From Prevotellamassilia sp. (GTDB lineage: Bacteria > Bacteroidota > Bacteroidia > Bacteroidales > Bacteroidaceae), in assembly GCA_018383375.1 (NCBI GenBank), contig JAHAWW010000237.1, positions 1 through 43,176 of the forward strand: a stretch of 43,176 nucleotides of DNA, in the 5' to 3' direction. The position numbers and the translations under genes were made by a program. Positions 1-7,950 of the stretch are shown piece after piece. Each line of letters starts with the position of its first letter. Positions within the stretch are counted from its first letter, which is position 1. The notes beneath the pieces were generated by a model, which saw nothing but the letters and a program-made list of their open reading frames with translations, was not told the DNA's origin and made no database searches.

Positions 1-2
1 TG

Positions 3-1490
3 GTGACGGAAATCAACGCGGGACGTGGCATGGAGTTTTTTATGGTCGGACTGCCCGACAACGCCGTGAGAGAAAGCCGTCTGCGCGTATATGGCGCACT
101 GGCCAACTCGGGCTACCACCTGCCACAACGCAGCGTAACCATCAACTTTGCTCCTGCCGACGTGCGTAAAGAAGGCTCAAGCTATGACCTACCATTGGCC
201 ATCGGACTGCTCGCCGCCACTGAACTGCTCGAGAGCAACAAACTGCAACGGGGTATGTTTGTCGGCGAATTGGGCCTCGACGGCAGTTTAAGACCGGTCA
301 AAGGAGCCTTGCCCATAGCCATCAAGGCCAGAGAAATGGGGTTTGACTTCCTCATTCTGCCCGAACGAAACGCTCGCGAAGCCGCCGTGGTGAACCAACT
401 AAAGGTGTATGGCGCACAACGGCTCAACGACGTGGTAGATTTCCTGCAAGACCAAAACGACTTGCAGCCGCTCGAAGTGGACACCCGCGCAGAGTTTTAT
501 GCCGCTCAACAAAACTGCGGCCCGGACTTTATCGACGTGAAAGGACAAGAACAGGTGAAACGCGCCTGTGAAGTGGCCGCTGCCGGCGGACACAACCTGT
601 TGCTCATAGGCAGCCCCGGTTGTGGCAAAAGCATGATGGCCAAACGCATCCCTTCCATTCTGCCTCAACTGACTCTGAGCGAAAGTCTTGAGACCACACA
701 AATCCACTCTGTAGCCGGTAAACTGGGGGCGAACGCTTCGCTCATCGCCCAAAGACCGTTTCGCAGTCCACACCACACCATCTCTGACGTGGCGCTCATT
801 GGTGGTGGCGCCAACTTTCAACCCGGCGAAATCAGTTTGGCCCACAACGGCGTGCTTTTTCTCGACGAATTGCCAGAGTTCAGTCGCGCCGCTCTTGAGA
901 CGATGCGCCAACCGCTCGAAGACCGACAAATCACGATTTCACGCGTAAAATACAGTGCCACGTTGCCATGCTCGTTTATGCTCGTGGCCTCAATGAACCC
1001 CTGCCCCTGCGGCTACCACGGGCACCCCAGCCATGAGTGCACATGCAGTCCGGGACAGATACAACGCTATATGAGCAAAGTGTCAGGCCCGTTGCTTGAC
1101 CGCATCGACATTCAGGTTGAAGTGGATCCTGTGTCGGTGAGCGAACTGAACGCTGCGCCAAGAGGCGAGTCGAGCGAAGCCATCAGAGCGCGTGTAATGA
1201 AAGCCAGAAACATTCAAACGGCACGCTTTGAGGGCATCAAAGGCGTACACTGCAACGCACAAATGAGTGCCTCACAGCTCAACCAATTTGCCTGTCTCGA
1301 CCAAACGGCTTCGACTCAACTGGAAAAGGCCATGACACGGCTCGGGCTCTCAGCCCGCGCCTATGAGCGCATCCTCAAAGTGGCCCGCACCATAGCCGAC
1401 CTCGACGGCTCAGACCTCATCACCTCGGCTCATATCGGCGAAGCCGTGAGCTATCGCAACCTTGACCGCAGCGATTGGATGGAACGGTGA
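3..1490 (+). CDS. comM: ComM/YifB-family Mg-chelatase-like AAA+ ATPase, 5'-truncated by the window
   Basis: The product matches the YifB/ComM family of Mg-chelatase-like AAA+ ATPases. In bacteria where ComM has been studied it is a helicase that helps branch migration of incoming DNA during transformation; the role here is inferred from family only. Numbering from the first visible codon, the N-terminal lobe has the VGLPDNAVRESR stretch (about 15-26) and FAPADVRKEG (about 49-58). Walker A is GSPGCGKS (203-210), Walker B is VLFLDELPEF (near 285), and a cysteine cluster, CPCGYHGHPSHECTC, lies near 335-350. About 495 residues are visible against roughly 510 for the family, so some 15-20 N-terminal codons lie outside the window. 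The first codon, GTG, is probably an internal valine. The next gene starts 76 bases downstream with its own promoter. Confidence 0.93.
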   Translation: MTEINAGRGMEFFMVGLPDNAVRESRLRVYGALANSGYHLPQRSVTINFAPADVRKEGSSYDLPLAIGLLAATELLESNKLQRGMFVGELGLDGSLRPVKGALPIAIKAREMGFDFLILPERNAREAAVVNQLKVYGAQRLNDVVDFLQDQNDLQPLEVDTRAEFYAAQQNCGPDFIDVKGQEQVKRACEVAAAGGHNLLLIGSPGCGKSMMAKRIPSILPQLTLSESLETTQIHSVAGKLGANASLIAQRPFRSPHHTISDVALIGGGANFQPGEISLAHNGVLFLDELPEFSRAALETMRQPLEDRQITISRVKYSATLPCSFMLVASMNPCPCGYHGHPSHECTCSPGQIQRYMSKVSGPLLDRIDIQVEVDPVSVSELNAAPRGESSEAIRARVMKARNIQTARFEGIKGVHCNAQMSASQLNQFACLDQTASTQLEKAMTRLGLSARAYERILKVARTIADLDGSDLITSAHIGEAVSYRNLDRSDWMER

Positions 1491-1519
1491 GGCCTTTACA
1501 CAAACTTTAATACATGTTT

Positions 1520-1551
1520 TTTGTCCCGACACTCGCCTTGCACTAAATTCG
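1520..1551 (+). promoter_or_regulatory. Bacteroidetes-type promoter for the GT4 gene
   Basis: TTTG at 1520-1523 is followed after 20 bases by TAAATTCG at 1544-1551, close to the Bacteroidetes -33/-7 consensus TTTG-N19-21-TAnnTTTG. Transcription would start near 1558, only about 9 bases before the ATG at 1567. The core CTCGCCTTGCACTAA (1532-1546) occurs identically in the promoter upstream of frr (27272-27286). Confidence 0.55.
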
Positions 1552-1566
1552 CATTATATATAATAT

Positions 1567-2844
1567 ATGAGAGTAGTAATCGTCAACACGTCCGACATTG
1601 TCGGTGGAGCTGCCATCGCCGCCAACCGGCTCTTGCGCGCACTCAACAGGAACGGCGTAGAGGCTTCAATGCTTGTGAGAGACAAAAAGACCAACAATCC
1701 TCGTGTGGAGCAGTTGCCGCCATCGCCTCTGAGACGAGCTAAGTTTGTGGCCGAAAGAGCACAAATCTATCTGAAAAACGGATGGAGCAAAAACAATCTC
1801 TTTGGCATAGACATCTTCGCCTTAGGTAACGACATTGCCGACCTGCCCTCAGTGAAACGCGCCGATGTGGTGCACCTGCACTGGGTGAACCAAGCAATGC
1901 TCTCTTTTCGCACACTCGAGAAACTAATGGCAACGGGTAAACGCGTGGTGTGGACAATGCACGATATGTGGCCCTTTACGGGCATTTGTCACTGCACCAC
2001 AGATTGCACCCACTGGCGGCAAAACTCTGAAACGGGCTGCCAGATGTGCCCCCTGCTAAACAAGCCAGGCACACACGATCTCTCGGCCCAAATTTTTGCC
2101 AAAAAACAACGTTTCTTCGCCCAACACCAAATCACTATGGTGGGCTGCAGCCGATGGATTGCACAAATGGCCGCTGAGTCGAAATTGTTGCAGGGACAAA
2201 AGATTTGCAGCATACCCAATCCGCTCGACACGCAATTCTACTGCTCTGACGACAAAACGGCTGAACGCCAAAAATTGGGTTTACCCCTTGACAAGACGCT
2301 CATCTTTTTTGCTGCTTATAAAGCCACCGACAAAAATAAGGGTATTGACTATCTCAAAGAGGCCCTCGAATTGCTGGCCCAACAAAACCCGCAATCGATA
2401 GAAGAAGTGGCTGTCGTTGTGGCCGGCTATGAAGCCGAACAACTCAAAGACACTATGGCTGTGCCGGTGATACCGGTGGGGTTCATTGGCGACAGCACGA
2501 CGATGAGGCAGTATTATCGCGCCTCAGACCTATTGGCCATGCCCACGCTGATAGACAATCTGCCCAACACAATTGCCGAAGCCTCGGCGTGTGAGTTGCC
2601 GGTGGTGGCATTCAGTGTGGGTGGTGTGCCGCAAATGATTGACCACGACAAGACCGGCATGTTGGTGCGCTATAAAGATTCCGTCCATTTGGCAGAATGT
2701 TTGAACAAAATGATCCATCAGACAGACAGAGATGCCATGGGAAAAGCCGCACGCCAAAAAGCCATTCACGATTACTCCGAGCAAGCCGTAGCCGAGAGCT
2801 ATCTGAGAGTCTACGAAGAATGCCTCAACCAACCACAACGATAA
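1567..2844 (+). CDS. Glycosyltransferase, GT-B fold (GT4-like)
   Basis: This is a predicted cytoplasmic glycosyltransferase that moves a sugar from a nucleotide-sugar donor, probably for a surface polysaccharide or glycolipid; donor and acceptor cannot be told from sequence. The 425-residue product has an N-terminal GT-B lobe beginning MRVVIVNTSDIVGGAA, with the glycine-rich segment typical of GT4 acceptor lobes. It then has VVHLHWVNQAML (about 98-109) and WTMHDMWPFTG (about 129-139). The C-terminal donor lobe has YRASDLLAMPTLIDNLPN followed by EASACELPVVAF, the usual E-x7-E-like region of GT4 enzymes. A Cys-rich stretch (CHCTTDCTHW through CQMCP, about 141-161) is common in Bacteroidetes homologues. 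It is followed 67 bases later by a GT2 gene, so the two may form one unit. Confidence 0.88.
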   Translation: MRVVIVNTSDIVGGAAIAANRLLRALNRNGVEASMLVRDKKTNNPRVEQLPPSPLRRAKFVAERAQIYLKNGWSKNNLFGIDIFALGNDIADLPSVKRADVVHLHWVNQAMLSFRTLEKLMATGKRVVWTMHDMWPFTGICHCTTDCTHWRQNSETGCQMCPLLNKPGTHDLSAQIFAKKQRFFAQHQITMVGCSRWIAQMAAESKLLQGQKICSIPNPLDTQFYCSDDKTAERQKLGLPLDKTLIFFAAYKATDKNKGIDYLKEALELLAQQNPQSIEEVAVVVAGYEAEQLKDTMAVPVIPVGFIGDSTTMRQYYRASDLLAMPTLIDNLPNTIAEASACELPVVAFSVGGVPQMIDHDKTGMLVRYKDSVHLAECLNKMIHQTDRDAMGKAARQKAIHDYSEQAVAESYLRVYEECLNQPQR

Positions 2845-2911
2845 TCCAACTGACAAATCATTTCATAATCACAAATCAAAAACTGCCACAACAAAAAGTG
2901 GCACAACAAAA

Positions 2912-3703
2912 ATGTCTGAACCTCCGCTAAAAATCACCGTGGCTACGGTGACTTATAACGCAGCCGAACTCATTGAAAAAACAATTGCTTCTGTTGAAAA
3001 GCAAGACTATCCCCACGTGGAGCATCTCATCATTGACGGCAACTCGCAAGACAAAACACTCGAAGCCGTACACCACTATCAAGAACGCAACAGCATTGCC
3101 GGTGTACCACACGAAGTGAACTGCCTGAGCGAGCCTGACCACGGACTCTATGATGCTATGAATAAGGCCATCGACATGGCCACGGGCGACTACATCGTTT
3201 TTCTTAATGCCGGCGACACTTTCCACGAAAACACCACTCTGTCGAAAATCGCCGCCGCAGCCGAGCGCTATGGCGAAACTCACCCGGCCGTCATCTATGG
3301 TCACACGGACATCGTAGATGGCGAAGGAAACTTTTTGCGCCATCGCCGCCTATCTCCGCCACAACGTCTGACATGGCGCTCTTTCGCCTCGGGTATGTTG
3401 GTGTGTCATCAAGCCTTTTATGCCCGTACCGACTTGGCCAAAGCCAATCCCTACAATCTCAAATACCGTTTCTCGGCCGACTTCGACTGGTGTATACGCA
3501 TCATGAGAGAGGCTAAACGCAAGAAACTGCCTCTGGCCAACGCGCAGATTGTCGTGGCTGACTACCTCAACGAAGGTATGACCACCAAAAACCACAAAGC
3601 GTCGCTGCGTGAACGCTTCAACATTATGACACATCACTACGGCATCTTCATCACCCTCTTCCAACATCTTTGGTTTGTGGTGAGAAACGTCGTGAAGAAA
3701 TGA
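2912..3703 (+). CDS. Glycosyltransferase family 2 (WcaE-like)
   Basis: This 263-residue product is a GT-A fold, family 2 glycosyltransferase. The N-terminus KITVATVTYNAAELIEKTIA followed by EHLIIDGNSQDKT is the nucleotide-sugar binding region. SEPDHGLYDAMNKAIDMATG and YIVFLNAGD form the DxD-like and SGD-type segment seen in colanic-acid WcaE-like enzymes. FSADFDWCIRIM near residue 190 is the acceptor-site region. There is no membrane segment. A short hairpin (TGCCAC/GTGGCA, 2884-2903) ends 8 bases before the start codon. recX starts 7 bases downstream, so cotranscription is likely. The acceptor is unknown. Confidence 0.88.
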   Translation: MSEPPLKITVATVTYNAAELIEKTIASVEKQDYPHVEHLIIDGNSQDKTLEAVHHYQERNSIAGVPHEVNCLSEPDHGLYDAMNKAIDMATGDYIVFLNAGDTFHENTTLSKIAAAAERYGETHPAVIYGHTDIVDGEGNFLRHRRLSPPQRLTWRSFASGMLVCHQAFYARTDLAKANPYNLKYRFSADFDWCIRIMREAKRKKLPLANAQIVVADYLNEGMTTKNHKASLRERFNIMTHHYGIFITLFQHLWFVVRNVVKK

Positions 3704-3710
3704 AGCAGGT

Positions 3711-4199
3711 ATGGCTAAGACGCAACAAAGCCTGACAGCTGACACGGCCTATCAAAGGGCGGCCGCCCGCTGTGCCACGACAGAATACGCCCCGAACTAT
3801 TGGATGGAAAAATTCATTGCCGGCGGACTAAATCGAGATGAGGCAGAGCTTGTCGTGAAACGGCTGAAAAAGGAAGGCTTCATAGACGAGGCAAGATTTG
3901 CCCGAGCTTTCGTCCACGACAAAAGCGCCTACAACCATTGGGGACCCCTCAAAATTAAACAAGCCCTCATAGCCAAAGGCATTGACGCTACGCTGGCCGA
4001 TGAAGCCCTTAGCACCTTGTCGGCAGAAGGCCAAAACGATACCCTTAAGCACCTGCTCTGTCAGAAAAACCGCTCGCTGAAAGCCAATTCTGCCTATGAG
4101 CGACGGATGAAGTTGGCTCGCTTTGCCGCCGGACGCGGCTTTGCACCAAGCGAAATATTCAAAACACTCGATAAACTTGGACTTCAAGACGAAGATTAG
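3711..4199 (+). CDS. recX: RecX-family regulatory protein
   Basis: The 162-residue product resembles RecX, which binds RecA filaments and limits recombinase activity in species where it has been tested. It is built of repeated three-helix units; LKKEGFIDEARFARAFVHDK followed by WGPLKIKQALIAKGID is the characteristic core of the second unit. The start MAKTQQS is chosen because it lies 7 bases after the GT2 stop and no better candidate follows before the conserved region. miaB starts 8 bases downstream. recA itself lies about 37 kb away at 41523, so the two are not adjacent as they are in many Proteobacteria. Confidence 0.88.
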   Translation: MAKTQQSLTADTAYQRAAARCATTEYAPNYWMEKFIAGGLNRDEAELVVKRLKKEGFIDEARFARAFVHDKSAYNHWGPLKIKQALIAKGIDATLADEALSTLSAEGQNDTLKHLLCQKNRSLKANSAYERRMKLARFAAGRGFAPSEIFKTLDKLGLQDED

Positions 4200-4207
4200 A
4201 CCTTAAT

Positions 4208-5530
4208 ATGAGCAAACTCTATATCGAAACCTACGGCTGCCAAATGAATGTGGCCGACAGCGAAGTGGTGGCCTCTGTGATGCGGATGGCCGGCTACGAA
4301 ACTTGCCAAAACATTGAGGAAGCCGACGCCGTGTTTCTCAACACTTGTTCGGTGAGAGACAACGCCGAACAGAAAATCATTCACCGCCTGGAAGCGCTGC
4401 ACGCCCTAAGGCGTAAAGGACGTCGACTCATCATCGGTGTATTGGGCTGTATGGCTGAGCGCGTCAAAGACGACTTGCTCAACAAACACCACGCCGACCT
4501 CGTGGCCGGTCCCGACGCTTACCTGTCACTGCCCGACCTGATTGCCCAAGCCGAAGGCGGACATAAAGCCATTAACATTGAACTGTCAACGACTGAGACC
4601 TACCGCGACATCGTGCCTGAACGTGTGTGTGGCAGCCATGTCTCAGGATTTGTCAGCATTATGCGCGGCTGCAACAACTTCTGCCATTATTGCATTGTGC
4701 CTTATACGCGTGGCCGTGAGCGGTCGCGTGATGTGGAGAGTATCTTGACTGAGGTGAAAGATTTGGCCTCACGCGGCTATAAGGAGGTGACTCTTTTGGG
4801 CCAAAACGTCAACTCTTATCGCGCTGTCGCTGCCGATGGGAAAGAAACAGACTTTGCCGACTTGCTCCGACTTGTGGCTCAAACCGTACCGGAGATGCGC
4901 ATACGTTTCTCCACAAGCCATCCCAAAGACATGAGCGACAAGACGCTTCATGTCATCGCCGAAGAGCCTAACGTGTGCCGCCACATTCACCTGCCTGTGC
5001 AAAGCGGTTCAGACCGCATCCTTAAATTGATGAACCGCAAATATACTCGCGAGTGGTATCTGTCGCGGGTAGAGGCCATCAAGCGCATCATTCCCGACTG
5101 CGGACTCTCCACTGATATCTTTGCCGGCTATTGTTCGGAAACAGAAGAAGACCACCAACTATCGCTCAGCCTAATGAAAACCTGCGCCTACGACTCGGCT
5201 TTTATGTTCAAATATAGCGAGCGACCTGGCACATACGCCTCCAAGCATCTTCCCGACGACGTGAGCGACGACGTCAAGACCCGGCGTCTTGAAGAACTTA
5301 TTGCTTTGCAAAACGAGCTATCACGGGAAAGCAACGCACGCTGTGTAGGCAAAGTCTATGAGGTGTTGATTGAAGGCACTTCAAAACGCTCACGCGAACA
5401 ACTCTTCGGGCGCACCGAACAAAACAGAGTGGTGGTGTTCGACCGCGGCACACTGCGCATAGGCCAATACGCCAAAGTGCGCATCACCGAGTCGTCATCC
5501 GCCACGCTGAAGGGCGAGGTGGTGGAGTAA
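4208..5530 (+). CDS. miaB: tRNA-2-methylthio-N6-isopentenyladenosine synthase MiaB
   Basis: MiaB is a radical-SAM methylthiotransferase that adds the 2-methylthio group to i6A37 of tRNAs reading UNN codons. The 440-residue product has the expected three-part layout. The N-terminal UPF0004 domain carries the auxiliary cluster ligands Cys11, Cys47 and Cys81. The radical-SAM motif is CNNFCHYC (Cys155, Cys159, Cys162) followed by VPYTRGRERSR. A C-terminal TRAM domain (about 375-438) includes VLIEGTSKRSREQLFGRTEQ. Length and motifs fit MiaB better than MtaB or RimO. It lies 8 bases after recX. The 71-base spacer before the next gene holds an AT-rich near-palindrome (5544-5564). Confidence 0.96.
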   Translation: MSKLYIETYGCQMNVADSEVVASVMRMAGYETCQNIEEADAVFLNTCSVRDNAEQKIIHRLEALHALRRKGRRLIIGVLGCMAERVKDDLLNKHHADLVAGPDAYLSLPDLIAQAEGGHKAINIELSTTETYRDIVPERVCGSHVSGFVSIMRGCNNFCHYCIVPYTRGRERSRDVESILTEVKDLASRGYKEVTLLGQNVNSYRAVAADGKETDFADLLRLVAQTVPEMRIRFSTSHPKDMSDKTLHVIAEEPNVCRHIHLPVQSGSDRILKLMNRKYTREWYLSRVEAIKRIIPDCGLSTDIFAGYCSETEEDHQLSLSLMKTCAYDSAFMFKYSERPGTYASKHLPDDVSDDVKTRRLEELIALQNELSRESNARCVGKVYEVLIEGTSKRSREQLFGRTEQNRVVVFDRGTLRIGQYAKVRITESSSATLKGEVVE

Positions 5531-5601
5531 ACTGTCACCACACTCCTTATATATAATATATAGGTAGGCGCGTACCATCATTCATTAAACTGTTACTATT
5601 C

Positions 5602-7263
5602 ATGGGAAAGACCATTACCATCCGTTGCAAGAATACCGGTCGAAGCCATAAAGTACCTATAGGCTTCACACTTGAAGAAGTCTATGAGATGCTCGACATT
5701 CATATGCCACTTGGCCCTACGAGTGCGAAAGTCAACAATAAGGTGGAGGGCCTCCACTTTATGTTATTCAACGACAAAGACGTAGAGTTTCTCGACATCA
5801 CCTCTTCGTCGGGCATGCGCACTTATACGCGGTCGCTCTTCTTTGTGCTCTACAAAGCCGTTCGCGACCTTTATCCCTCGGCCAAACTCAGAATAGACAC
5901 ACCGGTGTCTAACGGCTATTATTGCGAACTCGACATTGCCGGTGGCATCACCAATGAGGTGGTCGGCAACCTTAAGGCGAGAATGCAAGAGATTGTCAAA
6001 GCCGATTTATCTTTCCACCGCATCACCTGTCACACCGACGAAGCCATTGCCCGCTTCAAGGCCGACGGACTCGATGACAAAGTGCGTTTGCTCGAAAGTT
6101 TGGGATCGCTCTACACCACCTATTACACACTCGATGACACAGCCGATTATTTTTATGGCTCGTTGCTCATCAAGACCAGCCAGCTGAACCTGTTTGACCT
6201 AATGGCTTATGGTGGCGGACTCTTCTTGCGTTTGCCCGACCCTCATCATCCCGGTAAGTTGCGTCCCTTTGTGGAGCAGCCCAAGATGTTTGATGTGTTC
6301 CGCGAGCAGCATCGCTGGCAAAAAATTCTCGGCATCTCTAACATCGGCACGTTCAACGAGGCTTGCGACAATGGTTATACCAACGAACTCATCAACGTGT
6401 CGGAAGCCTTGCAAGAGAAAAAGTTCAGTCAGATAGCCGACCATATCGCCGCCAACAAAGACATCAAGGTCATTCTCATTGCCGGCCCGTCATCGAGCGG
6501 TAAGACCACCTTCTCAAAACGCCTCTCAGTGCAGCTCATCGCCTCGGGTATGCACCCTGTGCCTATTTCGCTCGACGACTATTTTGTCAATCGTGAAGAC
6601 ACGCCGCGAGACGAAAACGGCGAATATGATTTTGAGCATGTTGAGGCTATGAACATTCCACTATTCAACGCCCAAATGAACGACCTGCTGGCCGGCAAGG
6701 AAGTGGAACTGCCACGCTTCAATTTCCAAACCGGCAGAAGCGAGAAAAGCGGTCAGAAACTGCGGCTCGAGCCTCACACCCTGCTCATCCTCGAAGGCAT
6801 CCATGCGCTCAATCCCGTATTGACCGAAAAGATTGACAACAAGGCCAAATTCAAAATCTATGCGTCGGCACTCACCTCCATATTGCTCGACGATCACAAC
6901 TATATCCCCACTACCGACAATCGCCTCTTGCGTCGCATCGTCCGCGACTACAAATACCGTGGATATAGCGCCGAAGAAACCATACGTCGCTGGCCGGCAG
7001 TGAGAGCCGGTGAAGAGAAGTGGATATTTCCTTTCCAAGAGCAAGCCGACGTGATGATCAACACGGCATTGATGTTTGAGCTGGCCGCCTTGCGCTCACA
7101 GGCCCTGCCTCTGCTCGAACAAGTACCCGAGAACGTACCCGAATATTCCGAAGCCTATCGGTTGCGCAAGTTCCTGCATTATCTCAAACCCATCTCTACA
7201 GAAGGGCTGCCGCCCACCTCTCTCTTGCGCGAATTTCTTGGAGGGAGCACATTCAAGTATTAA
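5602..7263 (+). CDS. Nucleoside (uridine) kinase with N-terminal TGS-like domain
   Basis: This 553-residue product belongs to the long uridine-kinase-like family found in Bacteroidetes and Firmicutes, which joins a TGS/threonyl-tRNA-synthetase-like N-terminal half to a PRK/uridine-kinase-type P-loop kinase. The N-terminus (MGKTITIRCKNTG) looks like a TGS domain. The kinase half has P-loop GPSSSGKTTFSKR (about 295-307), the substrate-site segment ISLDDYFVNR and the lid-region TLLILEGIHALNP. The predicted reaction is ATP-dependent phosphorylation of uridine or cytidine in pyrimidine salvage; the exact substrate is an inference. rdgB, another nucleotide-metabolism gene, begins 42 bases downstream. 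Confidence 0.88.
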   Translation: MGKTITIRCKNTGRSHKVPIGFTLEEVYEMLDIHMPLGPTSAKVNNKVEGLHFMLFNDKDVEFLDITSSSGMRTYTRSLFFVLYKAVRDLYPSAKLRIDTPVSNGYYCELDIAGGITNEVVGNLKARMQEIVKADLSFHRITCHTDEAIARFKADGLDDKVRLLESLGSLYTTYYTLDDTADYFYGSLLIKTSQLNLFDLMAYGGGLFLRLPDPHHPGKLRPFVEQPKMFDVFREQHRWQKILGISNIGTFNEACDNGYTNELINVSEALQEKKFSQIADHIAANKDIKVILIAGPSSSGKTTFSKRLSVQLIASGMHPVPISLDDYFVNREDTPRDENGEYDFEHVEAMNIPLFNAQMNDLLAGKEVELPRFNFQTGRSEKSGQKLRLEPHTLLILEGIHALNPVLTEKIDNKAKFKIYASALTSILLDDHNYIPTTDNRLLRRIVRDYKYRGYSAEETIRRWPAVRAGEEKWIFPFQEQADVMINTALMFELAALRSQALPLLEQVPENVPEYSEAYRLRKFLHYLKPISTEGLPPTSLLREFLGGSTFKY

Positions 7264-7305
7264 ACGGCACAACCTTTTCCTCTATTCCCCTACGACTATT
7301 CTCTT

Positions 7306-7899
7306 ATGAAACGACTCGTTTTTGCCACCAACAACGCCCACAAGCTCTCTGAAGTCCGCGCAATGGTGGGCGACACCTTTGAAATCTTGAGCCTTGAAGA
7401 CCTGGATTGCCATGACGACATTCCCGAAACGGCCGACACTCTGTCGGGCAACGCTTTGATGAAAGCCGAATATATTGCGGAGAAATACCACGTCAACTGT
7501 TTCGCCGACGACACTGGTCTGGTGGTTGATGCATTGGGCGGCGCGCCCGGCGTGCATACGGCCCGTTATGCCTTTCCCGACCGTCACGACCCTGTGGCCA
7601 ACACCAAGAAACTGCTCGCAGAATTGCAAGGTCAGCCCGACCGGCGTGCGGCTTTCATCACCGCCATCGCCCTCATCATCGACGGCCAAAAACATCTTTT
7701 TGAAGGCCGTGTTGACGGTTTTATTGCCACCGAAGAGCGCGGCACCGAGGGCTTTGGCTACGACCCCGTTTTCATCCCCGAAGACACCGGCAAGACTTTC
7801 GCTGAGTTGGGCGTCGACGCCAAAAACAAAATAAGCCACAGAGCACGTGCCATAGCAAAACTCTGCACTTTTTTGAAAGGCAAGCCTGCCGCTTGCTGA
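7306..7899 (+). CDS. rdgB: Non-canonical purine NTP pyrophosphatase (RdgB/HAM1)
   Basis: This HAM1/RdgB-family enzyme hydrolyses dITP, ITP and XTP to the monophosphate, keeping deaminated purines out of DNA and RNA. The 197-residue length is normal. [15 protein letters not shown] at the N-terminus is the family signature (S/T-x-N-x-x-K). [15 protein letters not shown] and [20 protein letters not shown] carry the acidic catalytic residues. [11 protein letters not shown] and [10 protein letters not shown] are the conserved C-terminal motifs. It sits between the nucleoside kinase and porZ on the same strand; the 51-base gap to porZ shows no obvious terminator. Confidence 0.96.
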   Translation: MKRLVFATNNAHKLSEVRAMVGDTFEILSLEDLDCHDDIPETADTLSGNALMKAEYIAEKYHVNCFADDTGLVVDALGGAPGVHTARYAFPDRHDPVANTKKLLAELQGQPDRRAAFITAIALIIDGQKHLFEGRVDGFIATEERGTEGFGYDPVFIPEDTGKTFAELGVDAKNKISHRARAIAKLCTFLKGKPAAC

Positions 7900-7950
7900 C
7901 AATGATTATTGTCTTCCCCCATTTTTTCTCTCCAAGCCCCGTGTGCTGAT

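Noticed and set aside
3-5. GTG as true start of the ComM-like gene
   Set aside because: Family members have about 15-20 further N-terminal residues; the codon aligns with an internal position, so the gene is cut by the window edge.
2884-2903. TGCCAC/GTGGCA hairpin as a regulatory element for the GT2 gene
   Set aside because: The stem is only 6 bp in an A-rich leader; too little evidence for a role.
7909-7950. Upstream TTG start for porZ
   Set aside because: It would place 14 residues before a complete signal peptide.
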